29,843 nt of DNA from a virus. This document shows positions 1 through 6,470 of this stretch, piece by piece. The notes under the pieces are model-generated. The model had not been told where the DNA came from, did no database searches, and saw only the letters and a list, made by a program, of their open reading frames with translations. The stretch lies in the IMG/VR virus record IMGVR_UViG_3300030107_007463, positions 1-29,843 of that record, one strand, 5' to 3'. The translations under genes were made by a program, and so were the position numbers. How positions within the stretch are numbered: position 1 is the first letter of the stretch; every line of letters starts with the position of its first letter.

Positions 1-523
1 CGTGAAAAGATATGAACTGGGCAAACTCATAATTATCTTCACGTGAGATAGTATGTATCGTGTCCCTGATGTAGGTAGAGTCTGAATACCAAGTGTTAAA
101 ATAATTACCTTGCGCTGTTTTGTAAGCATGAATGGTCTGACCATTCGCAGTTGCTTTAATCTCGGATCCAAAATCCATAAGAGAAACAACAGGCACTATT
201 TCATTAACGTTCTGTGTGCATTGACCTTGGACAGGAACATGTCGAGTGTAAGTATCCGAAATTTTTTCATGAAACCTCGCATCAAACTCAAGTGTGATCT
301 CGCTTGTCTCGCCCATACAAGCCGGACAAGCCACTTGTCGTAAGTGATAGTGTACATACCCTCCGATACCTTCCATAGGCTCTGTAGAGGGTTCTGAGGC
401 CGGCTCTGAGGGCTTTGAGGTGTCTGTAGGCACTAGACCTTGTGTGTCATTGACTGTGTTTGGCACTTTTGAAATTGACACCTCTGTACAACTCAAAATA
501 AATGCCATTAAAATATATCTCAT
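1..523 (-). CDS. Predicted lipoprotein, C-terminus cut by the window edge
   Basis: The reading frame opens with ATG at 523 behind a GGAG ribosome site and stays open to base 1, so only the first 174 codons are seen. The N-terminus MRYILMAFILSC is a very short lipoprotein signal peptide with Cys12 as the probable lipidated residue (seen; the ILSC box is acceptable but not ideal). A Pro/Ser/Glu/Thr-rich linker of about residues 30-50, with PSEP, ASEP and STEP units, follows. It would hold a globular domain off the membrane. That domain contains a CPAC motif near residue 68 and another Cys near 99. It is the first protein gene after the tmRNA and tRNA-Gly and is probably co-transcribed with them. 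Phage lipoproteins often act in superinfection exclusion or receptor blocking, as T5 Llp does; that role here is inference. The family is not recognised. Confidence 0.75.
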   Translation of the reverse strand, partial: MRYILMAFILSCTEVSISKVPNTVNDTQGLVPTDTSKPSEPASEPSTEPMEGIGGYVHYHLRQVACPACMGETSEITLEFDARFHEKISDTYTRHVPVQGQCTQNVNEIVPVVSLMDFGSEIKATANGQTIHAYKTAQGNYFNTWYSDSTYIRDTIHTISREDNYEFAQFISFH

Positions 524-546
524 TTTGTCTCCAATGTTTAAAATAA

Positions 547-617
547 GCGGGTGATGGGATTCGAACCCACGACCCTCGCGTTGGCAACGCGATGCTCTAC
601 CACTGAGCCACACCCGC
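547..617 (-). tRNA. tRNA-Gly (anticodon GCC)
   Basis: Read on the minus strand, a full cloverleaf is visible. The acceptor GCGGGTG pairs with CACCCGC. The D-stem is GCTC/GAGC, and the anticodon stem TCGCG/CGCGA encloses loop TTGCCAA with anticodon GCC. The T-arm GTGGG-TTCGAAT-CCCAT is present. The CCA end is not encoded (TTA follows). It lies 6 bases downstream of the tmRNA, so the two are probably cut from one transcript. A phage Gly(GCC) tRNA would help read GGC/GGU codons in this AT-rich genome (inference). Confidence 0.96.
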
Positions 618-623
618 AATGTT

Positions 624-955
624 TGGTGGATCCGGCGGGAATCGAACCCGCGTCCGCAATAGTCTTAGTTTGAGTCATTCACATGCTTATCTGGTTATTT
701 CTCTAGCCAGCAAGATAGACGGTTGTAAAACGATGCTTACCGTCCTGTTGCATCGAGTTGTTTTGATTTTTGCAACTGTCCTGTTGTTTTGCTCCTCTTG
801 GATAGATGGCTCGGAGCGGCCACCCGATTAAGCCGCTAGGGCTTCTTCGAAATACAAATTATTGTTTGCGTTTATAAAATTTGAACGATTAAGGTTGGTT
901 CACACCTGCATGCACTCTCCCCTTGATTCTACTCCGTCGAAGCCTTTTCGGACCC
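624..955 (-). ncRNA. ssrA: tmRNA (transfer-messenger RNA), phage-encoded
   Basis: This RNA rescues stalled ribosomes by acting first as an alanine tRNA and then as a short mRNA for a degradation tag. The ends form a 7-bp acceptor, GGGTCCG with CGGATCC, followed by discriminator A and an encoded CCA. The T-arm GCGGG-TTCGATT-CCCGC and the conserved 5' segment AAAAGGCTTCGACGG are present. The tag frame at 828-869 encodes ANNNLYFEEALAA and a TAA stop, with the usual Ala resume codon and ALAA end. At about 332 nt it has normal one-piece length. Its first 27 nt overlap the stop end of the upstream membrane-protein gene. No promoter is evident directly upstream, so it is probably processed from a longer transcript. 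tmRNAs are known in some phages, for example mycobacteriophage Bxz1, but are uncommon. Confidence 0.96.
828..869 (-). other. tmRNA tag-peptide reading frame
   Basis: Thirteen codons plus TAA inside the tmRNA encode ANNNLYFEEALAA. The first codon is GCA (Ala), as in bacterial tags, and the C-terminal ALAA is the usual recognition end for ClpXP-type proteases. This is read directly; the protease role is family knowledge. Confidence 0.93.
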
Positions 956-1108
956 CAATAATTCTTTTATTTTCTCGTATTCATCAGCGGTGTCACCCGG
1001 ATAAATTTCAACCACTTCTTGTTTTTCAGATTTATCTTCAAATTCAGTGGTAAAATAAATACCTAAAACTACCAATATGGCTAAAATAATATTCACAATT
1101 CTTAACAT
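929..1108 (-). CDS. Small single-pass membrane protein overlapping the tmRNA 5' end
   Basis: This 59-residue frame starts with ATG at 1108 after a strong GGAGG site. Residues 3-20 (IVNIILAILVVLGIYF region) form one hydrophobic segment next to the start, consistent with an N-terminal membrane anchor. The remaining 40 residues are hydrophilic and rich in Glu and Lys. The last nine residues and the stop are encoded by the first 27 nt of the tmRNA gene, so tmRNA maturation must remove the stop codon from the message. It starts 11 nt after the end of the 317-residue protein gene and is probably in the same operon. No family is recognised. The strong ribosome site and uninterrupted frame into the RNA gene favour a real gene. 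Confidence 0.7.
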   Translation of the reverse strand: MLRIVNIILAILVVLGIYFTTEFEDKSEKQEVVEIYPGDTADEYEKIKELLGSEKASTE

Positions 1109-1119
1109 TTTTCCTCCAA

Positions 1120-2073
1120 TTAATTACTGTGTTTTCCAACAACCCTGCTATCATCTTCTATTCTGCTTAGTGAATTACCGGCTGTTTTTTTTAATTTTTT
1201 AAGCACATCATATTTTGATGTTCTTGAATAGCCTTTACCAAAATCTGTGCCTACACCGTATTTTTCTAAAACAGCATCAACTTCCTCTTCTGTTTTTGTT
1301 GACTTTAACTCTTCCTCTAAAAAAGAAACCTGATCGATAAGGACTCTATTGGCTATTGTCCATGCCAATGGAAGTTTTCTAACTTTTATGTTCTCTGTCT
1401 TTCCAGTCAAGTAGTTGGTTTGTGTAGCCTCAGTTTCAATAGTGTCAAATAACTTACCTTCATTTGCGTCAATAGCAGAGGTATAACTAAAGAACTCTGG
1501 TTGGCCATATACATACCTCATTAATTTAGTGAGACCAAATCCCTTGTAAAAATCATACGCTAGATCCATAGCCTTTGCTATCTCTGGGTTTGTATCTGCT
1601 ATAAGGTCCAAATCCAACTCTGTCGCATAAGCGTAATAGCCGTTGACTTGACTTTGTGATGTGGGCGCTAGACGCCATTCTCTGCCGTCTTCCAATTCTT
1701 TTGGTGCTATCATTAATTTTCCAATCTTAGAAAATTGTAGTTGTTTAATTTCACTTGGACTTAGACCCTCGTATTTATCTTTTTGAGAAGAGCCGCTTTT
1801 TTCCTTTTCATACTCTTGTACAGCCTTGGCATATTCTGGGTCTTCTAAATCTAACATCGCTAACTCTTCTGGGCTAGCATCTATTAGTTCATCTTGCTGA
1901 GTATCGCTTAATGACTTAAAATAATCGGTATTCATAATAGCATAAAGTAAACCCACCGCAGCGGATCCTGCTAAGAATTGACGTCGAGTAAGTGCCTCTT
2001 CTAATCTTTTTCTTATGATTGGGCTCAAATCTGGGTTGATAAAACCCCGCCAGTTGTTCATCACTTGTTTCAT
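1120..2073 (-). CDS. Hypothetical protein with twin-arginine-like hydrophobic N-terminal segment
   Basis: This is a 317-residue protein with ATG at 2073 and a GAGGA ribosome site 6 nt away. An amphipathic leader contains NNWRGFI. At about residues 30-48 comes TRRQFLAGSAAVGLLYAI, an RRxFL motif followed by a hydrophobic run. That resembles a Tat signal or signal anchor, although it starts unusually far from the N-terminus. An acidic, Glu/Asp/Gln-rich segment of about residues 55-95 follows, then a mixed alpha/beta region and a Lys/Arg-rich C-terminus. No enzyme motif is visible. It is the first gene after a possible promoter at 2093-2121 and precedes the small membrane protein and tmRNA. The N-terminal W-x-x-F pattern is shared with the protein at 3798-4409. 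The function is unknown; Tat export is inference only. Confidence 0.72.
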   Translation of the reverse strand: MKQVMNNWRGFINPDLSPIIRKRLEEALTRRQFLAGSAAVGLLYAIMNTDYFKSLSDTQQDELIDASPEELAMLDLEDPEYAKAVQEYEKEKSGSSQKDKYEGLSPSEIKQLQFSKIGKLMIAPKELEDGREWRLAPTSQSQVNGYYAYATELDLDLIADTNPEIAKAMDLAYDFYKGFGLTKLMRYVYGQPEFFSYTSAIDANEGKLFDTIETEATQTNYLTGKTENIKVRKLPLAWTIANRVLIDQVSFLEEELKSTKTEEEVDAVLEKYGVGTDFGKGYSRTSKYDVLKKLKKTAGNSLSRIEDDSRVVGKHSN

Positions 2074-2092
2074 AATTTATCCTCACATATAT

Positions 2093-2121
2093 AACCTAAC
2101 TTGTTTTACATCACTTGTCAA
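2093..2121 (-). promoter_or_regulatory. Possible sigma70-like promoter for the 317-residue gene
   Basis: A perfect -35 box TTGACA is separated by 17 nt from TAGGTT, a weak -10 box. The spacer ends in GT, as in the other promoters of this window. The -35 box contains the TGA stop of the upstream nucleotidyltransferase-like gene. The leader would be very short, about 13 nt, which lowers confidence. Confidence 0.4.
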
Positions 2122-3035
2122 GTTTTATCATCATCTTTTTTTAAATAGTCGTTTGCAATTGGTTTAAATGCTTGATTTATTAATATAGTTTTGGTTGGCC
2201 TTTTTATATCTTTATCTAAATTTTCAGACATAAAACGTTGATATTGTTGCCATGACCCTATGTTGTAAAAACTTTCAATTTGTATCTCTCGTGCCCGTTC
2301 GGTAACAAATGGGGCAAAAACCTGCTCTAATTCAAAAAATCTTGCCGACCATCTTTCTTCAATTGGCAACTCATCATATTCTTTGTAATCAACTCCGGGC
2401 CTCCATCTTCCTGTGCCTGATTTAATAACTTTTCGAAATTCTATGAATTCATCCTTGCCAAAAGTAAAAGAACAATAAAAATTATCTTTCATTGATTTAT
2501 TATTGGATGTTAGATAAATATTCTTTGCTGAAGATATTACTGATCTGTGTTCTCGAAGTTGCCAAGCAGGGAAATAACCATAAGGAAAACTAACATAGTA
2601 TTTATTTGGCACTAACCAGTGGGATAACTCATCCGCTATTTTAAAAACGGTTAGGGAGCCGTGTAAGACACTCCAAGCAAGACAATCTCTTTTCTCTCTA
2701 TCTTTTGGATGAATTGGTACATAATAAACAGGTATTTGTCTCTTACTTTCGTCAGGGTATTTATCGAATTTACGATAAGCCCATACCGGATCACCGACGA
2801 AATCTCCAATTTTCTTTTTTATTAGCCCGGCTATATCATCATTACAAATTATCCAAATAGTATCACATCCGGCCCAAGCACATTCAGCGACTGCAGCCTC
2901 TAATAGAGTAAAGTCAGGTGCGATTGGCATTAAGCAATCTGGCCATAGTTGATTAAAATCCAAAGTTTGACCCGCAACAGGAACAATACCGGCTAAATGG
3001 AAATATTTTGTATTATTTTCTCTAGTAATTTCCAC
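2118..3035 (-). CDS. Nucleotidyltransferase-like protein (GT-A fold)
   Basis: This 305-residue protein starts with GTG at 3035, supported by an AAGGA site 8 nt upstream, and overlaps the preceding gene by 43 nt. Residues 14-70 have the layout of sugar-nucleotide transferases: a strand HLAGIVPVAG leading to an LMPI segment, then LLEAAVAECAWAGCDTIWI and the CNDD turn. This resembles the N-terminal half of GlmU/GalU-type enzymes, which transfer NTP onto sugar phosphates. The classical G-x-G-T-R loop is altered, since VAGQTLDF stands where AGGxGTRL is expected, so activity is uncertain. The C-terminal 150 residues are charged and not recognised. The neighbour overlaps at its end, suggesting paired translation. 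A role in glycan or DNA modification is inference. Confidence 0.55.
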   Translation of the reverse strand: MEITRENNTKYFHLAGIVPVAGQTLDFNQLWPDCLMPIAPDFTLLEAAVAECAWAGCDTIWIICNDDIAGLIKKKIGDFVGDPVWAYRKFDKYPDESKRQIPVYYVPIHPKDREKRDCLAWSVLHGSLTVFKIADELSHWLVPNKYYVSFPYGYFPAWQLREHRSVISSAKNIYLTSNNKSMKDNFYCSFTFGKDEFIEFRKVIKSGTGRWRPGVDYKEYDELPIEERWSARFFELEQVFAPFVTERAREIQIESFYNIGSWQQYQRFMSENLDKDIKRPTKTILINQAFKPIANDYLKKDDDKT

Positions 3036-3790
3036 GTGTATCCTTGCTCCGTTGGCATATTGTACACTTCATGAAGTGATATGGTGGGTTTAAAATCTGG
3101 TTTTGTAATTCTTTTATTAAATTCAATAATTGGTGTTGTGTAGGTTCCTTTACCCTTGGAATTGTATCCTGTAACTCTACCTCTAATGCCGGCATCCTTC
3201 ATCATCCTTAACATTTTAAGTCTAGAATAGGTTGGTGAGGACTCAAGGCTCTCTAGTTCATCTTCTCTCATGTATGAGACACCCACCAAATCTTTAACAC
3301 TATTACTAACCCTGTCTCTTTCTGAAGAGTAGAAAATGATTTTTTTTATGAAACTATCATCAGAGTCATCGATACAATCTAAGTCGTGAGAGGAGCCAGA
3401 TTTCCAATCAAAATAATCATAAACATAGTACCATCCAGTCTCATCATTATCAAATACGTTAATATTATCACATTTAATATTAATTTTTTGATTATTGTTG
3501 GTTACGATTTCTACAATTTTTTCGCTCATTCGTGCGTTAGAAATATTATTAGGAAACAACAATAAACCAGACATACTTAACAAAAAACATAGTCTGTCCC
3601 ATGCTTGTTGTGGATTTGAGTCTTCAATGCCTAAGAAGGTAAAATCATACTGTGATATGTGTTGATCAAACTTAAAAGGTGGAGATGGATTAGTTAATAT
3701 ACACGCTGTCTCTGTTTTAAATGAGTGTAAAAGGCACGTTAAAGTTCTTCCAATATTTAAATCTTTGTAATACAAATCTATTTCTTGCAT
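2993..3790 (-). CDS. Hypothetical protein coupled to the nucleotidyltransferase-like gene
   Basis: This 265-residue protein starts with ATG at 3790 after a GAGGT site. The N-terminus carries a patterned segment, IGRTLTCLLHSFKTETACIL, then an LTNPSPPF turn and a second helical region WDRLCFLLSMSGLLLF near residue 65. This suggests an alpha/beta domain. An acidic stretch (DLDCIDDSDDS, about residues 135-146) follows, and the C-terminal third is basic. No catalytic motif is recognised. Its last 43 nt overlap the start of the next gene, which argues for translational coupling and a shared process. The product may work with the transferase (inference), but no function can be assigned from sequence alone. 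Confidence 0.68.
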   Translation of the reverse strand: MQEIDLYYKDLNIGRTLTCLLHSFKTETACILTNPSPPFKFDQHISQYDFTFLGIEDSNPQQAWDRLCFLLSMSGLLLFPNNISNARMSEKIVEIVTNNNQKINIKCDNINVFDNDETGWYYVYDYFDWKSGSSHDLDCIDDSDDSFIKKIIFYSSERDRVSNSVKDLVGVSYMREDELESLESSPTYSRLKMLRMMKDAGIRGRVTGYNSKGKGTYTTPIIEFNKRITKPDFKPTISLHEVYNMPTEQGYTWKLLEKIIQNISI

Positions 3791-3797
3791 TTACACC

Positions 3798-4409
3798 TCA
3801 AGATTTTGCCCAAGAACTAACAGTCTGCATGAGCAATGATTGTCCATCGTTAACAAGCCAAACATCATCCACTTGAACGTCACCAACAAATTTGGTTTTA
3901 CGAGGTAATTTAGCAGGAAAGGACACCCCTAAAGAACCTTGTGCAAAGCCCAAGTATTCGAGATAATTATTTTTAAAATGTTCCTTTTGCTCTTCTGATA
4001 ATTGTGCTAGAAAAACATCTAATTTTTTATCCACTATGAAAGAGGCCGCTTCCTTGCCTCCAGCCTTGTACCAATAATAAGAGAGGCCTCCCATTGTATT
4101 ACCAATTTCTAGACCAAGTTTATTCATTTGTTTATCAATTTTTTTTCTCTCAGGTGTCCTTTTCTCAGTTTGTTTTCGGGCAGTTCGTAGACTCTCAAGT
4201 TCTGATTCTTTCTGTTGTACAATATCATTAGACTTTACAATTGCTGCATATTTATTGTAGGCGCTACCGCCATCAGAATATCTATAGACTTGAGGAAAGT
4301 CAATTTTACCTAATAAAATACTGGTGAGGTGTCTTTGTAGTTCTTTATCAATTTCAAATCTCGAATTTTCTTTGAGAAAAATTTTCCACTCATTTAATAT
4401 TTTTTTCAT
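3798..4409 (-). CDS. Hypothetical protein with N-terminal W-x-x-F helix motif
   Basis: This is a 203-residue protein with ATG at 4409 and an AGGA site. It begins MKKILNEWKIFLKEN, a short amphipathic helix similar to NNWRGFI in the 317-residue protein. A Lys/Glu/Arg-rich segment predicted to be coiled coil spans about residues 62-100, followed by GLSYYWYKAGG and a C-terminal beta-rich region. Its start overlaps the end of the upstream small gene by 20 nt. In T4, short N-terminal peptides target internal proteins to the prohead, so this motif might be a comparable address tag. That is inference; no family is recognised. Confidence 0.68.
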   Translation of the reverse strand: MKKILNEWKIFLKENSRFEIDKELQRHLTSILLGKIDFPQVYRYSDGGSAYNKYAAIVKSNDIVQQKESELESLRTARKQTEKRTPERKKIDKQMNKLGLEIGNTMGGLSYYWYKAGGKEAASFIVDKKLDVFLAQLSEEQKEHFKNNYLEYLGFAQGSLGVSFPAKLPRKTKFVGDVQVDDVWLVNDGQSLLMQTVSSWAKS

Positions 4410-4623
4410 CTTTTGTTATCCTGTGTAATAATTCACTTGGTATCTCCATAAATAGTTGGCCACAAACTAATACATCGTATGCATAATATTTTACTCTTAC
4501 GTCAAGATCATGCTCATACATGCGCTTTGGATCAGATGCAACAATACCCACCGAGGCTGTCAAATGTTGAAACAAGATTGCTCCACTTCTATTTAATTTG
4601 AATAAATCTCCCTTCTTAAACAC
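4390..4623 (-). CDS. Small beta-rich hypothetical protein (KxGDL family-like)
   Basis: I place the start at GTG 4623 because an AGGA site lies about 9 nt upstream and the start then overlaps the thyX stop by 8 nt, as at other junctions here. A longer frame to 4680 would run well into thyX without a ribosome site. The 77-residue product begins VFKKGDLFKL, continues with a G-I-V-A-S turn, and ends with DVLVCGQLFMEIPSELLHRI. The spacing of a GDL start, central beta hairpins and a terminal EL helix resembles the 68-residue protein at 14893-15099. Such small SH3-like barrels are common in T4-like phages, but the function is unknown. Confidence 0.65.
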   Translation of the reverse strand: MFKKGDLFKLNRSGAILFQHLTASVGIVASDPKRMYEHDLDVRVKYYAYDVLVCGQLFMEIPSELLHRITKDEKNIK

Positions 4624-5329
4624 CCCTATGATTCCTGTATGCACCAACTGCATCTGGCCAAAGATCTGTTGTGATATCAAGACAGGCTAAGGCAAGATCC
4701 TGTATTTCCTTTTGTGCCCCCTCATGAATTCTAAGCCCGATGAACTTTAATAAATTATTTAAGTTTACTGTTCCATAATATTCTGTGTACATATTTTGAG
4801 GAAGAACCATTCTTGCTTGCTCACGGCACACTCCTGCTGCTAGTAAATTATCAAATAAAATTCTCGATCTTCCTATGTGCATTCGCAACTCTTCTGCGCA
4901 AGAAATACCAAAGGATGGATCAGATAAGTCAGGATAAAGAATTGGATTTACTTCATCCTGATTAGAAGATTGTCTGTTGGACTTATGTTGTGTACGGAAT
5001 GAAGTTGGGCTATAAAAAGCAAGATCTTTATCTGTATATCGTCTGCTAATCTCGTTGTATGACCAAGTCCTATGTCGCATATGTTGAGACCGCACAAAAA
5101 GAGGAACAACAAACTTAAAGGTAACCACATTGTGCTCGAACGTACTCGTGTGTCTGTGTTTAACAAGGTAATTAATAAGTTTCTTATCTCGAGCATCTAG
5201 TTCCTCCTTTTCTACTCCAAATGAAACACGGGCACTGTTCACGATTGTGAGGTCAGAGCCCATGTGATCTATGTATTGCACTTTTCCTATTCCGTCTCCG
5301 TATAGGTTAATTGTTTTTTGGTAATCCAT
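4616..5329 (-). CDS. thyX: Flavin-dependent thymidylate synthase ThyX
   Basis: ThyX makes dTMP from dUMP using methylene-tetrahydrofolate and NADPH with bound FAD, supplying thymidine for phage DNA. The 237-residue length is normal. The signature RHRxxSxNExSxR is present as RHRTWSYNEISRR at residues 85-97, preceded by HTSTFEH near residues 60-66, which matches the FAD/dUMP site. The C-terminal segment YGTVNLNNLLKFIGLR matches the conserved substrate-binding region. ATG at 5329 follows an AGAGGA site and sits beside the stop of the upstream gene at 5331. The gene fits with the ribonucleotide reductase at 6471-8324 in a dNTP-supply group. Confidence 0.96.
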   Translation of the reverse strand: MDYQKTINLYGDGIGKVQYIDHMGSDLTIVNSARVSFGVEKEELDARDKKLINYLVKHRHTSTFEHNVVTFKFVVPLFVRSQHMRHRTWSYNEISRRYTDKDLAFYSPTSFRTQHKSNRQSSNQDEVNPILYPDLSDPSFGISCAEELRMHIGRSRILFDNLLAAGVCREQARMVLPQNMYTEYYGTVNLNNLLKFIGLRIHEGAQKEIQDLALACLDITTDLWPDAVGAYRNHRGV

Positions 5330-5330
5330 T

Positions 5331-5933
5331 CTAATCCTCTTTGGGATAGAGTTCTAAGCCAAACTTTTTACCAGAGGTTGGATCAAACGATACATTATCA
5401 TCAACACCTTTTAGTTCAGTGTCCTTGATAACAAAGCCTGTTTCTTTAGAATATGGATCCTTTCGGTATCCCATGTCGTTATCGTAATCAATTTCATACA
5501 TAGTAAATGCCATGAAACTTTCTCCGGGTTTGATTGCTATTTTTTTTCCAAAGACAAATCCCCACTGCTTGAACTCACGATTTAATTGATCCATCTGTTC
5601 TTCACTTACGTTTAGAATAACTCTAGACTTTTCTGTGAGGCCACCAAAGATGCCTCCAATAGCCATTGATTTAAGACCAAGTTGATCCAATCTTTTTTTG
5701 AATTTTCTATCCAGAAGAACGTTAAAACGAGGATCCGGCGCTGTAGCCATAGGATTTTGTCCCGACATAATACCTACAGTCTTTATGTCAGAATCTCCCT
5801 GTAAAATGCCCATAAGTTTTTCATACTTAGGTTGTCTATCTTCACTTATAACCGGTTCCTCAAGAAGTACAGATTTTTGTCTGTTCTCATGTATAACCTG
5901 TTTGATAATTTTTTTTAGTTTTTCTTTATTCAT
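5331..5933 (-). CDS. DUF3293-like hypothetical protein
   Basis: This is a 200-residue protein with ATG at 5933, overlapping the GroES-like stop by 8 nt, and a GGGAGA site. It begins with a basic helix (MNKEKLKKIIKQVIHEN). The central part has VGIMSGQNPMAT, then a helix with RFNVLLDRKFKKRLDQLGL, a GGIFGG turn, and ILNVSEEQMDQLNREF leading to GFVFGKK. This order resembles the small DUF3293 family (an N-P motif, a helix, a G-rich turn and a final strand). The match is by eye and weak. An acidic tail of about 45 residues has no known match. The DUF3293 function is unknown. Confidence 0.6.
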   Translation of the reverse strand: MNKEKLKKIIKQVIHENRQKSVLLEEPVISEDRQPKYEKLMGILQGDSDIKTVGIMSGQNPMATAPDPRFNVLLDRKFKKRLDQLGLKSMAIGGIFGGLTEKSRVILNVSEEQMDQLNREFKQWGFVFGKKIAIKPGESFMAFTMYEIDYDNDMGYRKDPYSKETGFVIKDTELKGVDDNVSFDPTSGKKFGLELYPKED

Positions 5934-6201
5934 CCTGTAGTCTCCCGTAAACGTAATTTTCCAATACTAGGTAATTAGTTTCTCCCATTGCTTTTATCTC
6001 GTGTAACATTCTCCTTTCAATTACAATTGTATCCCCAATCTTTAATGATATACTACAATCATCAGAGACACCTAACACATCACAAACGAGGAAAGCCGAT
6101 TTTGGTATTTTATAATCGTCTGGTAAAATAAATTTTGTTTGTTCCTCTTCGGTGTCTAAAGGGTGAACAAGAATGTGTCTGTTGTGTGGCTCAAGGTACA
6201 T
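5926..6201 (-). CDS. groES: GroES-like co-chaperonin
   Basis: This 91-residue protein is of Cpn10 type. Co-chaperonins cap the host GroEL ring; T4 gp31 does this to fold its capsid protein. NRHILVHPL near the N-terminus matches the family opening (xRVLVKP). A TKFILPDDYK segment sits where the mobile loop region is expected, and the KIGDTIVIERRMLHEI and NYLVLENYVYGRL strands complete the barrel. I chose ATG at 6201 because GGAG lies just upstream. The in-frame ATG at 6252 falls inside the promoter and would precede the transcript start. No groEL is in this window. A role in folding virion proteins is inference from T4-like phages. Confidence 0.85.
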   Translation of the reverse strand: MYLEPHNRHILVHPLDTEEEQTKFILPDDYKIPKSAFLVCDVLGVSDDCSISLKIGDTIVIERRMLHEIKAMGETNYLVLENYVYGRLQDE

Positions 6202-6240
6202 GTTTTCTCCATCATAAATATAGCAAATGCCTTTTAACAT

Positions 6241-6269
6241 ATTATAACACAATTCTACACAAATGTCAA
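6241..6269 (-). promoter_or_regulatory. Strong sigma70-type promoter for groES-like gene
   Basis: TTGACA and TATAAT, both perfect, are separated by 17 nt; the spacer ends in GTGT. Transcription should start near 6234, about 33 nt before the groES-like ATG at 6201. It lies between the Hc1-like gene stop (6273) and groES. This is the best promoter in the window. Confidence 0.9.
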
Positions 6270-6272
6270 CAA

Positions 6273-6461
6273 TTATTCATGAGAATTTTTCTTTTGTTGA
6301 ATCTCTGCTCTCAACTCTTTAAGTTCTTTAATGGCAGTTAATGCTGCTTTACGTGCACGAGGTGCAGCGGCTTTGTATCCATAAGAACCACACTCAACTT
6401 TATCCACATCCGCCATGGCTAACTTAAGTTCTTCAATAATTAATTCAAGTCTATCTCTCAT
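6273..6461 (-). CDS. Small histone H1/Hc1-like basic protein
   Basis: This is a 62-residue protein with ATG at 6461 and an AGGAG site, 9 nt after the ribonucleotide reductase stop. It begins as an amphipathic helix (RDRLELIIEELKLAM), followed by a motif around GYKAAAPRARKAAL and a Lys/Glu-rich helix. Chlamydial Hc1 has a similar GNKAAAQRVR segment after an N-terminal helix, so a small DNA-associated or nucleoid protein is plausible. It lacks the long basic tail of Hc1. The resemblance is by eye and the function is inferred only. Confidence 0.6.
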   Translation of the reverse strand: MRDRLELIIEELKLAMADVDKVECGSYGYKAAAPRARKAALTAIKELKELRAEIQQKKNSHE

Positions 6462-6470
6462 TTTTTTCTC

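Noticed and set aside
4624-4680. Longer N-terminus for the small gene at 4390-4623
   Set aside because: It would overlap thyX by 65 nt, with no ribosome site; GTG 4623 fits better.
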